Shown here piece after piece: positions 35,163 to 42,689 of a DNA stretch of 64,000 nt. Origin of the DNA: Micrococcaceae bacterium RIT 802 (GTDB lineage Bacteria; Actinomycetota; Actinomycetes; Actinomycetales; Micrococcaceae). The translations under genes and the position numbers were made by a program. The stretch covers positions 124,001 through 188,000 of the forward strand of contig JAFEMX010000008.1 of assembly GCA_016892645.1 (NCBI GenBank). The letters run 5' to 3'. The notes under the pieces are model-generated. The model ran no database searches. It saw only the letters and a list, made by a program, of their open reading frames with translations, and was not told where the DNA came from. Position 1 is the stretch's first letter. The number at the start of each line of letters is the position of its first letter.

Positions 35163-36739
35163 CCCCCGCTACGACCACTCCGCTGACCATCCCCGAACTG
35201 CTGCAACGCCGAGCCGCCGAACGCCCCCATGCCCCGCTGTTCTCCTGCGGCAATGTGCACCGCACCGGATCCGAAATGGCCGATGCCGTCGCACGCACCG
35301 GCGCGCTGCTGCGCCGCGGAGGCATCCGGCCGGGGGACACGGTTGCCCTGATGTCCTCCAACCGCGTGGAACTGATGGACCTCATCCTGGGCTGCGCATG
35401 GATCGGCGCCATTGCCGTCCCCGTCAACACCGCGGCTCGCGGTACCCAGCTGCATCACATCCTCACGAACTGCGGCGCCCGTCTGCTCGTTGTCGAGGCC
35501 GACCTGCTCCCCCACGTCCTCGCCGCCGGTCCACTCCCTGATCTGGAGACCGCGTGGCTCCTCGACGGCGACGGACAGGTGGCCGGGGGACCCTTCAAGA
35601 CCCTCGCCCTGCCAACGGTCGGCGCACCGGTCGATCCCGAGTCTGTCGGCTTGGGCGATACCGCCGCGATCCTCTACACGTCTGGCACCACCGGGGCCTC
35701 CAAGGGGGTGCTGTGCCCCCAAGCGCAATTCCACTGGTGGGGCGTCAACATGGCCGATCAGTTGGGCCTCCGGGAAGGCGACGTCCTGTACACCTGTCTG
35801 CCGCTGTTCCACACCAATGCGCTCAACGCGTTCATGCAGGCCCTCGTATGCGGAGGGTCCTACGTGCTCGGACCGCGCTTCTCCGCCTCGCGGTTCTGGG
35901 CGCAGGTAGCCGAGGCCGGGGCGACGGTCACCTACCTGCTCGGGGCCATGGTGGGCATCCTCGCCGGTCGGGCCCCGACGCCCGCCGATCGTTTGCACCG
36001 CGTCCGCCTTGCACTCTCCCCTGCCACTCCCCCGGCACTGCTGGAGCCGTTCCGCGAACGGTTCGGGGTCATGCTGCTGGACGGCTACGGCTCGACCGAG
36101 ACCAACTCCGTCATCGGATCGACAGAAGGCCAGCACCGCCCGGGGACTATGGGCCGCGTCCGGCCCGGCTTCAGCATCCGCATCGCGGACGACCGCGGAC
36201 TGCCCGTGGCCCCGGGCGAGGCCGGGGAGCTGTTGATCCGCAGCGACCAACCACATGCGTTGGCCACCGGCTACCACGGCATGCCCGAGGCCACGACCCA
36301 AGCCTGGCAGGACCTGTGGTTCCACAGCGGCGACCGCGTGGTCATGGACGACGACGGCTGGGTGCGGTTCGTGGACCGGATCAAGGACGTCATCCGGCGG
36401 CGGGGCGAGAACATTTCCTCCGTCGAAGTCGAGCAGGTCCTGCGCGATCATCCGGCTGTGTCCGACGCAGCGGTCTACGCAGTGGACTCGGAGCTGGGCG
36501 AGGACGAAGTCATGGCTGCCCTGGTGACCACCGGGCCCGTAGACTTCGGCGACCTCGTGGACTTCTGCGCCCCCCGGCTGGCTGCCTACGCGATTCCCCG
36601 CTTCCTCCGGATCGTCTCGGAACTTCCGCAGACGGAGAATGGCAAGGTGCGCAAGCCGGTACTCAAACAAGAGGGCCGGGACAGGGCCAACTGGGATCGG
36701 GAGTCGGCCCGCCCGCGCGCCCACGTCGCTGCGGGCTGA
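35159..36739 (+). CDS. AMP-dependent acyl/aryl-CoA ligase
   Basis: The 526-residue adenylate-forming enzyme has the P-loop-like YTSGTTGASKG, GYGSTET, the hinge motif WFHSGDRVVMDDDGWVRFVDRIKDVIRRRGENISS and the C-terminal lysine in PQTENGKVRK. It would activate a carboxylic acid to its CoA thioester using ATP. Substrate is not deducible, but pairing with a thiolase-fold/DUF35 set suggests a longer-chain or ring-derived acid. Translation is coupled to the DUF35 gene. The last gene of the operon, it is followed by a LysR gene on the same strand. Confidence 0.88.
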   Translation: MTPATTTPLTIPELLQRRAAERPHAPLFSCGNVHRTGSEMADAVARTGALLRRGGIRPGDTVALMSSNRVELMDLILGCAWIGAIAVPVNTAARGTQLHHILTNCGARLLVVEADLLPHVLAAGPLPDLETAWLLDGDGQVAGGPFKTLALPTVGAPVDPESVGLGDTAAILYTSGTTGASKGVLCPQAQFHWWGVNMADQLGLREGDVLYTCLPLFHTNALNAFMQALVCGGSYVLGPRFSASRFWAQVAEAGATVTYLLGAMVGILAGRAPTPADRLHRVRLALSPATPPALLEPFRERFGVMLLDGYGSTETNSVIGSTEGQHRPGTMGRVRPGFSIRIADDRGLPVAPGEAGELLIRSDQPHALATGYHGMPEATTQAWQDLWFHSGDRVVMDDDGWVRFVDRIKDVIRRRGENISSVEVEQVLRDHPAVSDAAVYAVDSELGEDEVMAALVTTGPVDFGDLVDFCAPRLAAYAIPRFLRIVSELPQTENGKVRKPVLKQEGRDRANWDRESARPRAHVAAG

Positions 36740-36788
36740 GCGCGGACTGCGACGTCAAGGACACTGCGGTCCGGCATAGGATGACGGC

Positions 36789-37727
36789 ATGGACTACGGG
36801 ACGCTGGTGGGCAGCCACCTGAAACTGCGCCATCTGGTCCTGATGCTGGCCATCGAGGAGCACGGCAGTCTGGTCCGGACTGCCGAGGAGCTGTATCTGA
36901 CGCAGCCGGCCCTCAGCAGGGCGCTACGCGAGGCCGAATCCGCAGTGGGGGCCAGCCTTTTCGAGCGCACACGCCATGGCATGGTGCCCACGCTGGCCGG
37001 CGCCGCCTGCCTCGAACACGCCCGCTCGATCGTCGGCCACGTGGAGACCCTGCGCCGACGCATCACCGAGCTGACGGACCCGCAGAGCGGTTCCGTCGGA
37101 ATCGGCGCCCATGTCACGGGGGCGAACCTGCTGGTACCGCGCGCCGTCGCCCGTCTGGTCGCCGAACGCCCGCTCATCGAAGTCCGGATCCGTGAAGCAC
37201 CCCCAGCCACGCTGATCCACGAAGTCGAAGGCGGTGACCTGGATCTGCTCGTCGGCCGGGTAACGGACCACCCCAGCACGGCCCGGTTGCAAATGGTGCC
37301 TCTGTACCGCGAACCGTTCAGGATCGTTGCGGCAGCGGAGCACCCCGCTCTTGAACTCCCGGACGCCACCTTGACAGATCTGGCCAGGTATCCCTGGGCA
37401 ATACCAGTCGACGGGACACCGCTGCGCGATGCCCTGGAAACTGCCTTCCGTGCCGAGGGTCTGGGCCCGCCCGCACGGCAGGTCGAATGCGGGACCCCGG
37501 CCCCGACCCGGACGCTGGTGGTCGAGGCCGGTTTCCTCGCCGTGCTGCCCGAGTCCATGGCCGTCAGCGACCCGGCTCTGCGGATGCATCCACTACGTCT
37601 GGGCGGCATGGCCCAGGACGTCGGCTACATGGTGGTGCCCGGCCGGCCCTTGACCGCGAGCGCCCGCCTGCTTGCCGACCACCTGAAGGCCGAGGCCGCC
37701 CTCATCGGCGCTGCTCTGAGCGACTGA
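36789..37727 (+). CDS. LysR family transcriptional regulator
   Basis: The 312-residue regulator has the LysR helix-turn-helix (LKLRHLVLMLAIEEHGSLVRTAEELYLTQPALSRALREAESAVGASLFERTRHGMVPTLAG) and an effector-binding domain with the GNIRIGA-like DPQSGSVGIGAHVTGA strand. It is 49 bp after the CoA ligase gene and on the same strand, so may be expressed with that operon as well as controlling it. It is convergent with the MFS gene at 37734-39245. Inducer unknown. Confidence 0.87.
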   Translation: MDYGTLVGSHLKLRHLVLMLAIEEHGSLVRTAEELYLTQPALSRALREAESAVGASLFERTRHGMVPTLAGAACLEHARSIVGHVETLRRRITELTDPQSGSVGIGAHVTGANLLVPRAVARLVAERPLIEVRIREAPPATLIHEVEGGDLDLLVGRVTDHPSTARLQMVPLYREPFRIVAAAEHPALELPDATLTDLARYPWAIPVDGTPLRDALETAFRAEGLGPPARQVECGTPAPTRTLVVEAGFLAVLPESMAVSDPALRMHPLRLGGMAQDVGYMVVPGRPLTASARLLADHLKAEAALIGAALSD

Positions 37728-37733
37728 GGCGGG

Positions 37734-39245
37734 CTACCCGTGGTACGTGAAGCGCTGCAGCCTGCGGGCAGTCCAATCCGGGTTCAGCAACAGCACGCTG
37801 GCCGCCCCCACCACGAGCAGGTAGATGCCGATCATCCAGAACGCGCTGTTCATGCCACCGGTCAGCGCCTCGATCATCACGGCCGGCACGGGCTGGCCCT
37901 TCGGCGTCGGCACGTACCCGGCCCCGTCCATGAGCAGCCCGACCATCGACGGTGCTATCACCCCGCCGATCGAGGCGAACCCCGTCAGTGTGGCCATGAC
38001 GGCGGCCCGTTGGCGCGAGCAGACGCTGAAGGCGACGGCGGTCGGCGCCAGCGGGTAGATCATCGCCAACCCGGCTCCCACGGTCAGGACCGCCACGGCG
38101 ACGGGTCCCTCGACCCGTGGCAGCACGAGGAAGCAGAGACCGGAGACCAGCAGGGTGGCCCCGAACAGGGCACCCAGCGCCCAGCGGACGGTAACGCCCC
38201 GGCGCATCAGGAAGCGGGAGGCATAGCCGAGGACCAGCAGGGCGAGGGCGCCGATGACCCACGGGAAGGTGGAGACCAGGCCGATGGCCTCCGGGGACAA
38301 CTCCACGACGGCGGACAGGTACTTCGGCGACCACGTGGTCAGGAACCCCTGGGCCCAGAAGCATCCGGCCCCGGCGAGGACGGCGACGATGAACATCCGG
38401 CTGCCGATGATGCGCAGGATGGGCACGATGCCGAGCATGTCGGAGAAGTCCGCCACGCTCCCCCGTGTATCGTCCGAATCCGCTGCGGGTGCCGAAGGTG
38501 GGCCGGCGGGATCCGTCGAGGGTGTCGCGGTAGCGGGCGGGGCGGCCGCCTCGGGGTCGGCGGCGAACTCGCCGCCGGGTTTTGTGGCCGCATGGCTGTA
38601 GGGGCCGTCCCGGCCGATGAAGAACCACGCGACGGACCAGAGGAGACCGACGATGCCCAGCACACCGAAGGCCCAACGCCACCCCAGGTCGGGATGGGCG
38701 ATGACCCACGCGAGGATCGGTGCGGCGATGATGGGACCGAGCGTCGAGCCGATGGCCACCATGCTGCTGGGCAGCCCGCGTTCCTTGGCCGGGAACCAAC
38801 CGTGGACGTGCTGCAAGGTGATGGGCGTGGCCGGGCCCTCCGCGCCGCCGAGCAGGATCCGGGTCACCAGTAGGACTGCCGCACCGCCGCCGAAGAGCAT
38901 CGGGAACTGCAGGATGGCCCAGCTGACGCCGGCGACGAGCAGAATCCACCGGGTCGGGACCTTTCCGGCCAGGAATCCGACACCCACGGCCGCGATGGCG
39001 AACAGGAAGAAGAAGGCGCTGCCGATGAAGCCGAACTGGCCGGCCGTGAGTTGCAGCTCACGCATGGCCGGTTCGGCCACGAGCCCGAGCACCGCCTTGT
39101 CGGCGAAGTTGATGATCTGGAAGACCACCAGCAGCGAGGTGATGATCCAGGCGCGCCGGTTCATCCTGCGGTTCGCGACGGCCGCACGCAGGGTGTACGG
39201 GGGCAGCGGCTCGGGGGTTGCCTGTTGCGTCGACGGGGTGGTCAT
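37734..39245 (-). CDS. MFS transporter (anion:cation symporter/ACS-like)
   Basis: The 503-residue protein has 12 predicted membrane segments. An N-terminal NFADKAVLGLVAEPAMRELQLTAGQFGFIGSAFFFLF segment and GKVPTRWILLVAG resemble the ACS family, which imports organic anions such as aromatic acids and sugars acids. A long Ala/Pro/Ser-rich loop (about residues 225-260) joins the halves. Its start overlaps the stop of the metallo-beta-lactamase-fold gene as ATGA, so uptake and hydrolysis are coupled. Substrate unknown. Confidence 0.83.
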   Translation of the reverse strand: MTTPSTQQATPEPLPPYTLRAAVANRRMNRRAWIITSLLVVFQIINFADKAVLGLVAEPAMRELQLTAGQFGFIGSAFFFLFAIAAVGVGFLAGKVPTRWILLVAGVSWAILQFPMLFGGGAAVLLVTRILLGGAEGPATPITLQHVHGWFPAKERGLPSSMVAIGSTLGPIIAAPILAWVIAHPDLGWRWAFGVLGIVGLLWSVAWFFIGRDGPYSHAATKPGGEFAADPEAAAPPATATPSTDPAGPPSAPAADSDDTRGSVADFSDMLGIVPILRIIGSRMFIVAVLAGAGCFWAQGFLTTWSPKYLSAVVELSPEAIGLVSTFPWVIGALALLVLGYASRFLMRRGVTVRWALGALFGATLLVSGLCFLVLPRVEGPVAVAVLTVGAGLAMIYPLAPTAVAFSVCSRQRAAVMATLTGFASIGGVIAPSMVGLLMDGAGYVPTPKGQPVPAVMIEALTGGMNSAFWMIGIYLLVVGAASVLLLNPDWTARRLQRFTYHG

Positions 39246-40300
39246 GCGCCCACCACCTCGGCCAGGTCGCGCTCCGCAGCGGGGACGGGGCCGCCGACCG
39301 TGAATTCGTCATTGTCCTCGGCGACCACCACGGGCCCACCGAAGTCCGCCGTGGCGATGGCGGCCATGCGCCCGGTATCGGCAGCACCGGGGGTGTTGGG
39401 GACGATGTGGTGCAGGACCAGCCGCCCCACCCCGGCCTGTCGGGCGATGCGCCCCACCTGGTCGTAGGGGGTGTGGGACTCGCGCAGGTGCACTTCGATG
39501 CCGGCGCGCGCGGGCCCCTCCGGCAGGGTGGCCAGGATGGCGTCCAGGTCCATGACCTCATGCAGCAGCAGGTCGGCACCACGCGCCAACCGGACGAGGT
39601 TCGCGGACGGCGCGGTGTCGCCCGAGATGACGACGGAGCCGTGCTCGCTGTCGATGCGGAAGGCGAAGGCCGGGAAGCAGAGGCGGTGGTCCACGAGGAT
39701 GGCGGTGACGGCGACCAGTTCGTCGCGGTAGACCTCGAAGGGCTCCATCCGGGGATGGCGGGCGTGGACGGGGTCGGCCCCGGCGGTGGAGGGTATCTCG
39801 ATGTCGTGCCCGCTGACCCACTCATGCGGGTCGTTGCGGCCCTCGTCGGCCATCCGGATGGCGATGTCGGAAGCGAACACCCGGTCCAGCAGGGCGTCCA
39901 CCATGTCCTGTGTACCGGCCATCGAGCGTCCGGCGGTCCGCGCGTCGACCTGGCGGGCATGTGCCTCGTCTTCCGCGGGGATGCGCGACGGCCGCCCCGG
40001 GCCGTGGACGGGGATCCGCCGGGAGAAGCTCTCGCCCGGCACCTGCCAGCCGGTGACCAGGAAGGAGCCCAGGTCGTAGACGTGGTCCGAGTGGTGGTGG
40101 GTCAGGAAGATCCCGCGCAGCTCACCCCACGCACAGGAGGAGCGGTAGTTGCGGATGCTGCCCATGCCGCAGTCGATCACGTAGGTGGCGCCGTCGACCC
40201 GGATGGCCGTACTGGTCCCTGCGCGGGTGCCCGAGACGATGGGGCCCCCTCCGGTTCCCAGGGCATGAACCGTCATGCCCTCGTGCTGGATGTTGCTCAT
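39242..40300 (-). CDS. Metallo-beta-lactamase-fold hydrolase (AtsA/RNase Z-like)
   Basis: The 352-residue protein has the zinc-binding THHHSDH motif around residue 70, ISGDTAPS with the bridging aspartate near residue 225, and HHIVPN near the C-terminus. Sequence order resembles the AtsA/ElaC-type fold that hydrolyses esters, sulfates or lactones. The active-site ligands look complete. It is coupled to a transporter gene by ATGA and divergent from a cupin gene, so it probably acts on the imported compound. Substrate not deducible. Confidence 0.83.
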   Translation of the reverse strand: MSNIQHEGMTVHALGTGGGPIVSGTRAGTSTAIRVDGATYVIDCGMGSIRNYRSSCAWGELRGIFLTHHHSDHVYDLGSFLVTGWQVPGESFSRRIPVHGPGRPSRIPAEDEAHARQVDARTAGRSMAGTQDMVDALLDRVFASDIAIRMADEGRNDPHEWVSGHDIEIPSTAGADPVHARHPRMEPFEVYRDELVAVTAILVDHRLCFPAFAFRIDSEHGSVVISGDTAPSANLVRLARGADLLLHEVMDLDAILATLPEGPARAGIEVHLRESHTPYDQVGRIARQAGVGRLVLHHIVPNTPGAADTGRMAAIATADFGGPVVVAEDNDEFTVGGPVPAAERDLAEVVGA

Positions 40301-40406
40301 GGAATGGCCCTTCAGCTCAATGGATGGGATTCTCTATCGGCGACCCGGTCTCGGCGGCCGCACCGGCGGAACGAAGCACGACGCCGGATGTGACGCCCAT
40401 CATATG

Positions 40407-40423
40407 GATCGAATTTGACGATC
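40407..40423. promoter_or_regulatory. Palindrome between the MBL-fold operon and the cupin gene
   Basis: GATCG-AATTTGA-CGATC has perfect 5-bp arms and lies in the roughly 210-bp divergent gap. No other gene is seen between 40301 and 40512. It could be the operator of the nearby LysR or PaaX regulator. Confidence 0.45.
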
Positions 40424-40512
40424 GCAAGACCTATTGCATGTTTGTTTTCTTCCTGCCATGCTGTGTGGCAACAGCGGCGGCGGATGGCCGCCCACGACGA
40501 AGGGAACGGAAC

Positions 40513-40995
40513 ATGGACGTCCAACAGGAAGAAATCATCGTCGGCGACCTGCCCAAGGGCATCACGCTGGCCGGCGAAGCCTTCGGCAACAAGACCTGGA
40601 ACGTGCTGGGCCACACCTATCTGGCCAAGGTCGAAAGCGCCTCGAGCTTCGCCTGGCTGTCCCTGGATCCCAGTGGAACCGGTGTCCCCCCGCATATCCA
40701 CCCCACGCAGCACGAACACATCCTCGTGCTCGAGGGCAGCTACACGCTGTACCTGGACGGCGAATGGACCACGGCCGGCCCCGGCGACACCGTGCGGATG
40801 CCCATGGGCCTGCCGCATGCCTACTACAACAAGCAGGACGACGCCGCCAAGGCCCTGTTCTGGGTCAGCCCTGCGGGCCAGCTCAGCGAGCTGTTCGACC
40901 AGCTGCACAACCTCACGGACCCAGACGAGGTGGTCCGCCGTTCGGCACTGCTGGGCGTGGACTTCCTGCCCGCCGGCAGCGTTCCCGGGGCGTAG
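40513..40995 (+). CDS. Cupin domain protein
   Basis: The 160-residue protein has one cupin barrel: PPHIHPTQHEHILVLEGSYTLYLDGEW and, after a spacer, GDTVRMPMGLPHAYYNKQDD. Metal-binding residues (His, His, Glu/Gln, His) look present, so it may be a small dioxygenase, isomerase or binding protein. It is followed after 9 bp by an alpha/beta hydrolase gene. No specific reaction can be read. GGGAACGGA lies upstream of the ATG. Confidence 0.8.
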   Translation: MDVQQEEIIVGDLPKGITLAGEAFGNKTWNVLGHTYLAKVESASSFAWLSLDPSGTGVPPHIHPTQHEHILVLEGSYTLYLDGEWTTAGPGDTVRMPMGLPHAYYNKQDDAAKALFWVSPAGQLSELFDQLHNLTDPDEVVRRSALLGVDFLPAGSVPGA

Positions 40996-41004
40996 AACCC
41001 GGCC

Positions 41005-41748
41005 ATGTCGCGGCCCGAGGTCTTGCCCTACGGAGGCCACCCGGACCAGCACGTGGTGCTGGTCCGGGCCGATGTCCCCGCCCGGGGCACTGCGGTGCTG
41101 GTGCATGGCGGATATTGGCGCCGAGCGCACACCTTGGCGCTCATGGCGCCGCTGGTCACGCCACTGCTCGACGCGGGCTGGAACGTGGCGAACGTCGAGT
41201 ACCGGCGCGGGCCCGAAGCCCGCTGGCCGATCCCGTTGGACGATGTCAGGGCTGCCTGTGCCCTGGTGGCCGACCAGCATGTTGGGGGTCCGCTGGTGGC
41301 GCTGGGGCACTCCGTGGGCGGTGAACTGGCCCTGCTGGCCGGGGATCCGGTGGATGCCGTCGTCGCCCTGGCCCCGGTCACCGACGCCGCGCGCACGCAC
41401 TCCGAACAGTTGGGCGACGGTGCCGCGGAGGAGTACTTCGGCACATCGCCGGATCAGGATCCCCTCCGCTATGCGGACGCCTCGCCCATTGCCCGCCTAT
41501 CCGGTGCCCGGTCCACCCTCATCGTCCACGGCACCGACGATGCGCGCGTCCCGGTCCGGCACACCCTGGACTATCTCGTGGCGGCGTGGGAAGCGGGTTC
41601 CGGCGTCACGGCACTGCTGCCCGGGAAGCTCGGCCATCTCGAGGCAATCGATCCGGCGGGCGGACACTGGAACACCGTGATGTGGTGGATGGATGGAATC
41701 GCTTCCGGCAACCATCACGTCGAGGGGCCGAGCACCGCTTCCGCGTGA
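41005..41748 (+). CDS. Alpha/beta hydrolase with HGGYWR motif (formamidase-like)
   Basis: The 247-residue protein has VHGGYWRRAHT (oxyanion motif HGGxW), GHSVGGELALLAG (nucleophile serine) and a C-terminal LGHLEAIDPAGGHW segment with the catalytic histidine. The HGGYW motif also occurs in kynurenine formamidases of the BNA7 type, but carboxylesterases share it. A cupin gene precedes it and its 3' end overlaps the convergent PaaX gene by 34 bp. Role in the block is open; it may hydrolyse the ring-cleavage product or an N-formyl group. Confidence 0.82.
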   Translation: MSRPEVLPYGGHPDQHVVLVRADVPARGTAVLVHGGYWRRAHTLALMAPLVTPLLDAGWNVANVEYRRGPEARWPIPLDDVRAACALVADQHVGGPLVALGHSVGGELALLAGDPVDAVVALAPVTDAARTHSEQLGDGAAEEYFGTSPDQDPLRYADASPIARLSGARSTLIVHGTDDARVPVRHTLDYLVAAWEAGSGVTALLPGKLGHLEAIDPAGGHWNTVMWWMDGIASGNHHVEGPSTASA

Positions 41749-42593
41749 TCCTGTGCCGGCGTGGCGAGCAGTCCATGCAGTTGGAGGAAGAGCATCTTCG
41801 CGCGGGGCGCGCGCCACCCAACGGGCAGCAGCTCCAGGGGGATGTTCGGATCTCGATACGGAAAACGCCGCCACCGGGTCAAGAGCGGAACGTAGACGGC
41901 AAAGGCCTCGCGGCGCCCCGCCTCATCCTGGCGGGGCGCCGATGCGATGCGCGTCGACCACTCCTGCAGGCAGGACTCGTAGTCCGCGATGAAGTCGGCG
42001 TATTGGACATCCAGGTCGCCCAGGTCCCACCATTGCCCGACGCGCTCCCGCAATGCATCCGCATCACCGTACTGGCCGGTGAAATGCTCCAGGTAGCCGG
42101 TCAGGCCGCGGGCATCGAGCCGATCCAGCGCCTGGTCGAGCACCGTCGCCGGGGCGATCGCCACACCGCTGGCCATGAAACCGAAACCCAGGCTGGTCAG
42201 CTCGGTACGCAGCTCATAGCGTCGCTTGCGCTCGGACTCGGGAACCGAGAACACGATGAGGGCCCACGGGTCCCCGGGTTCGGAGCGCTGCGGGGTGAAG
42301 ATGCGTTCGTCGCCGGCGTGGAATCCGTCCAGCACCGCCGATGACACGCCATAGCGCACCGGCCCCGTGCCGTTCGTGCGTTCAAGGACCCCCTTGGACT
42401 TCAACCGGGAGATCGTCGACCGGGCCGCCCCCTGCTCGATACCGAGGTCTGCCAGCAGGCCCACCAGTCCGGAGACCGGCAGTCGGCCCGCTGGTGCATA
42501 CAGCCCGTAGAGCGTGATGATCAGCTCCTGGAGGAGCGGCTTGGACACCCTGCGGTCCCCCCTATTGGCTTCGGCTGGCTCAAACTCCCTCAT
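41715..42593 (-). CDS. PaaX family transcriptional regulator (copy 1)
   Basis: The 292-residue regulator has the PaaX N-terminal winged helix (LLQELIITLYGLYAPAGRLPVSGLVGLLADLGIEQGAARSTISRLKSKGVL), a central domain with the FGFMASGVAIAP segment and the C-terminal YRDPNIPLELLPVGWRAPRAKMLF. PaaX proteins sense aryl-CoA thioesters, such as phenylacetyl-CoA, to derepress degradation operons. A second PaaX homologue lies at 49731. Its target may be the cupin or the aryl-CoA operon. It overlaps the alpha/beta hydrolase gene at its 3' end. Confidence 0.87.
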   Translation of the reverse strand: MREFEPAEANRGDRRVSKPLLQELIITLYGLYAPAGRLPVSGLVGLLADLGIEQGAARSTISRLKSKGVLERTNGTGPVRYGVSSAVLDGFHAGDERIFTPQRSEPGDPWALIVFSVPESERKRRYELRTELTSLGFGFMASGVAIAPATVLDQALDRLDARGLTGYLEHFTGQYGDADALRERVGQWWDLGDLDVQYADFIADYESCLQEWSTRIASAPRQDEAGRREAFAVYVPLLTRWRRFPYRDPNIPLELLPVGWRAPRAKMLFLQLHGLLATPAQDHAEAVLGPST

Positions 42594-42613
42594 CGTATCG
42601 TCAGGACAGCGGT

Positions 42614-42647
42614 GTGGCCCGCACCCCGTGGAGAAGGTGCGGGCCAC
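42614..42647 (-). terminator. Perfect hairpin after the bifunctional hydroxylase gene
   Basis: A perfect 12-bp stem GTGGCCCGCACC/GGTGCGGGCCAC with a 10-base loop lies 43 bp beyond the 3' end of the bifunctional hydroxylase gene and terminates the aryl-CoA operon. No T-tract is evident. Confidence 0.65.
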
Positions 42648-42689
42648 GGACGGCGGCCGCGTGCCCCGCCGTCGTGCTGGTGTGGTGTC

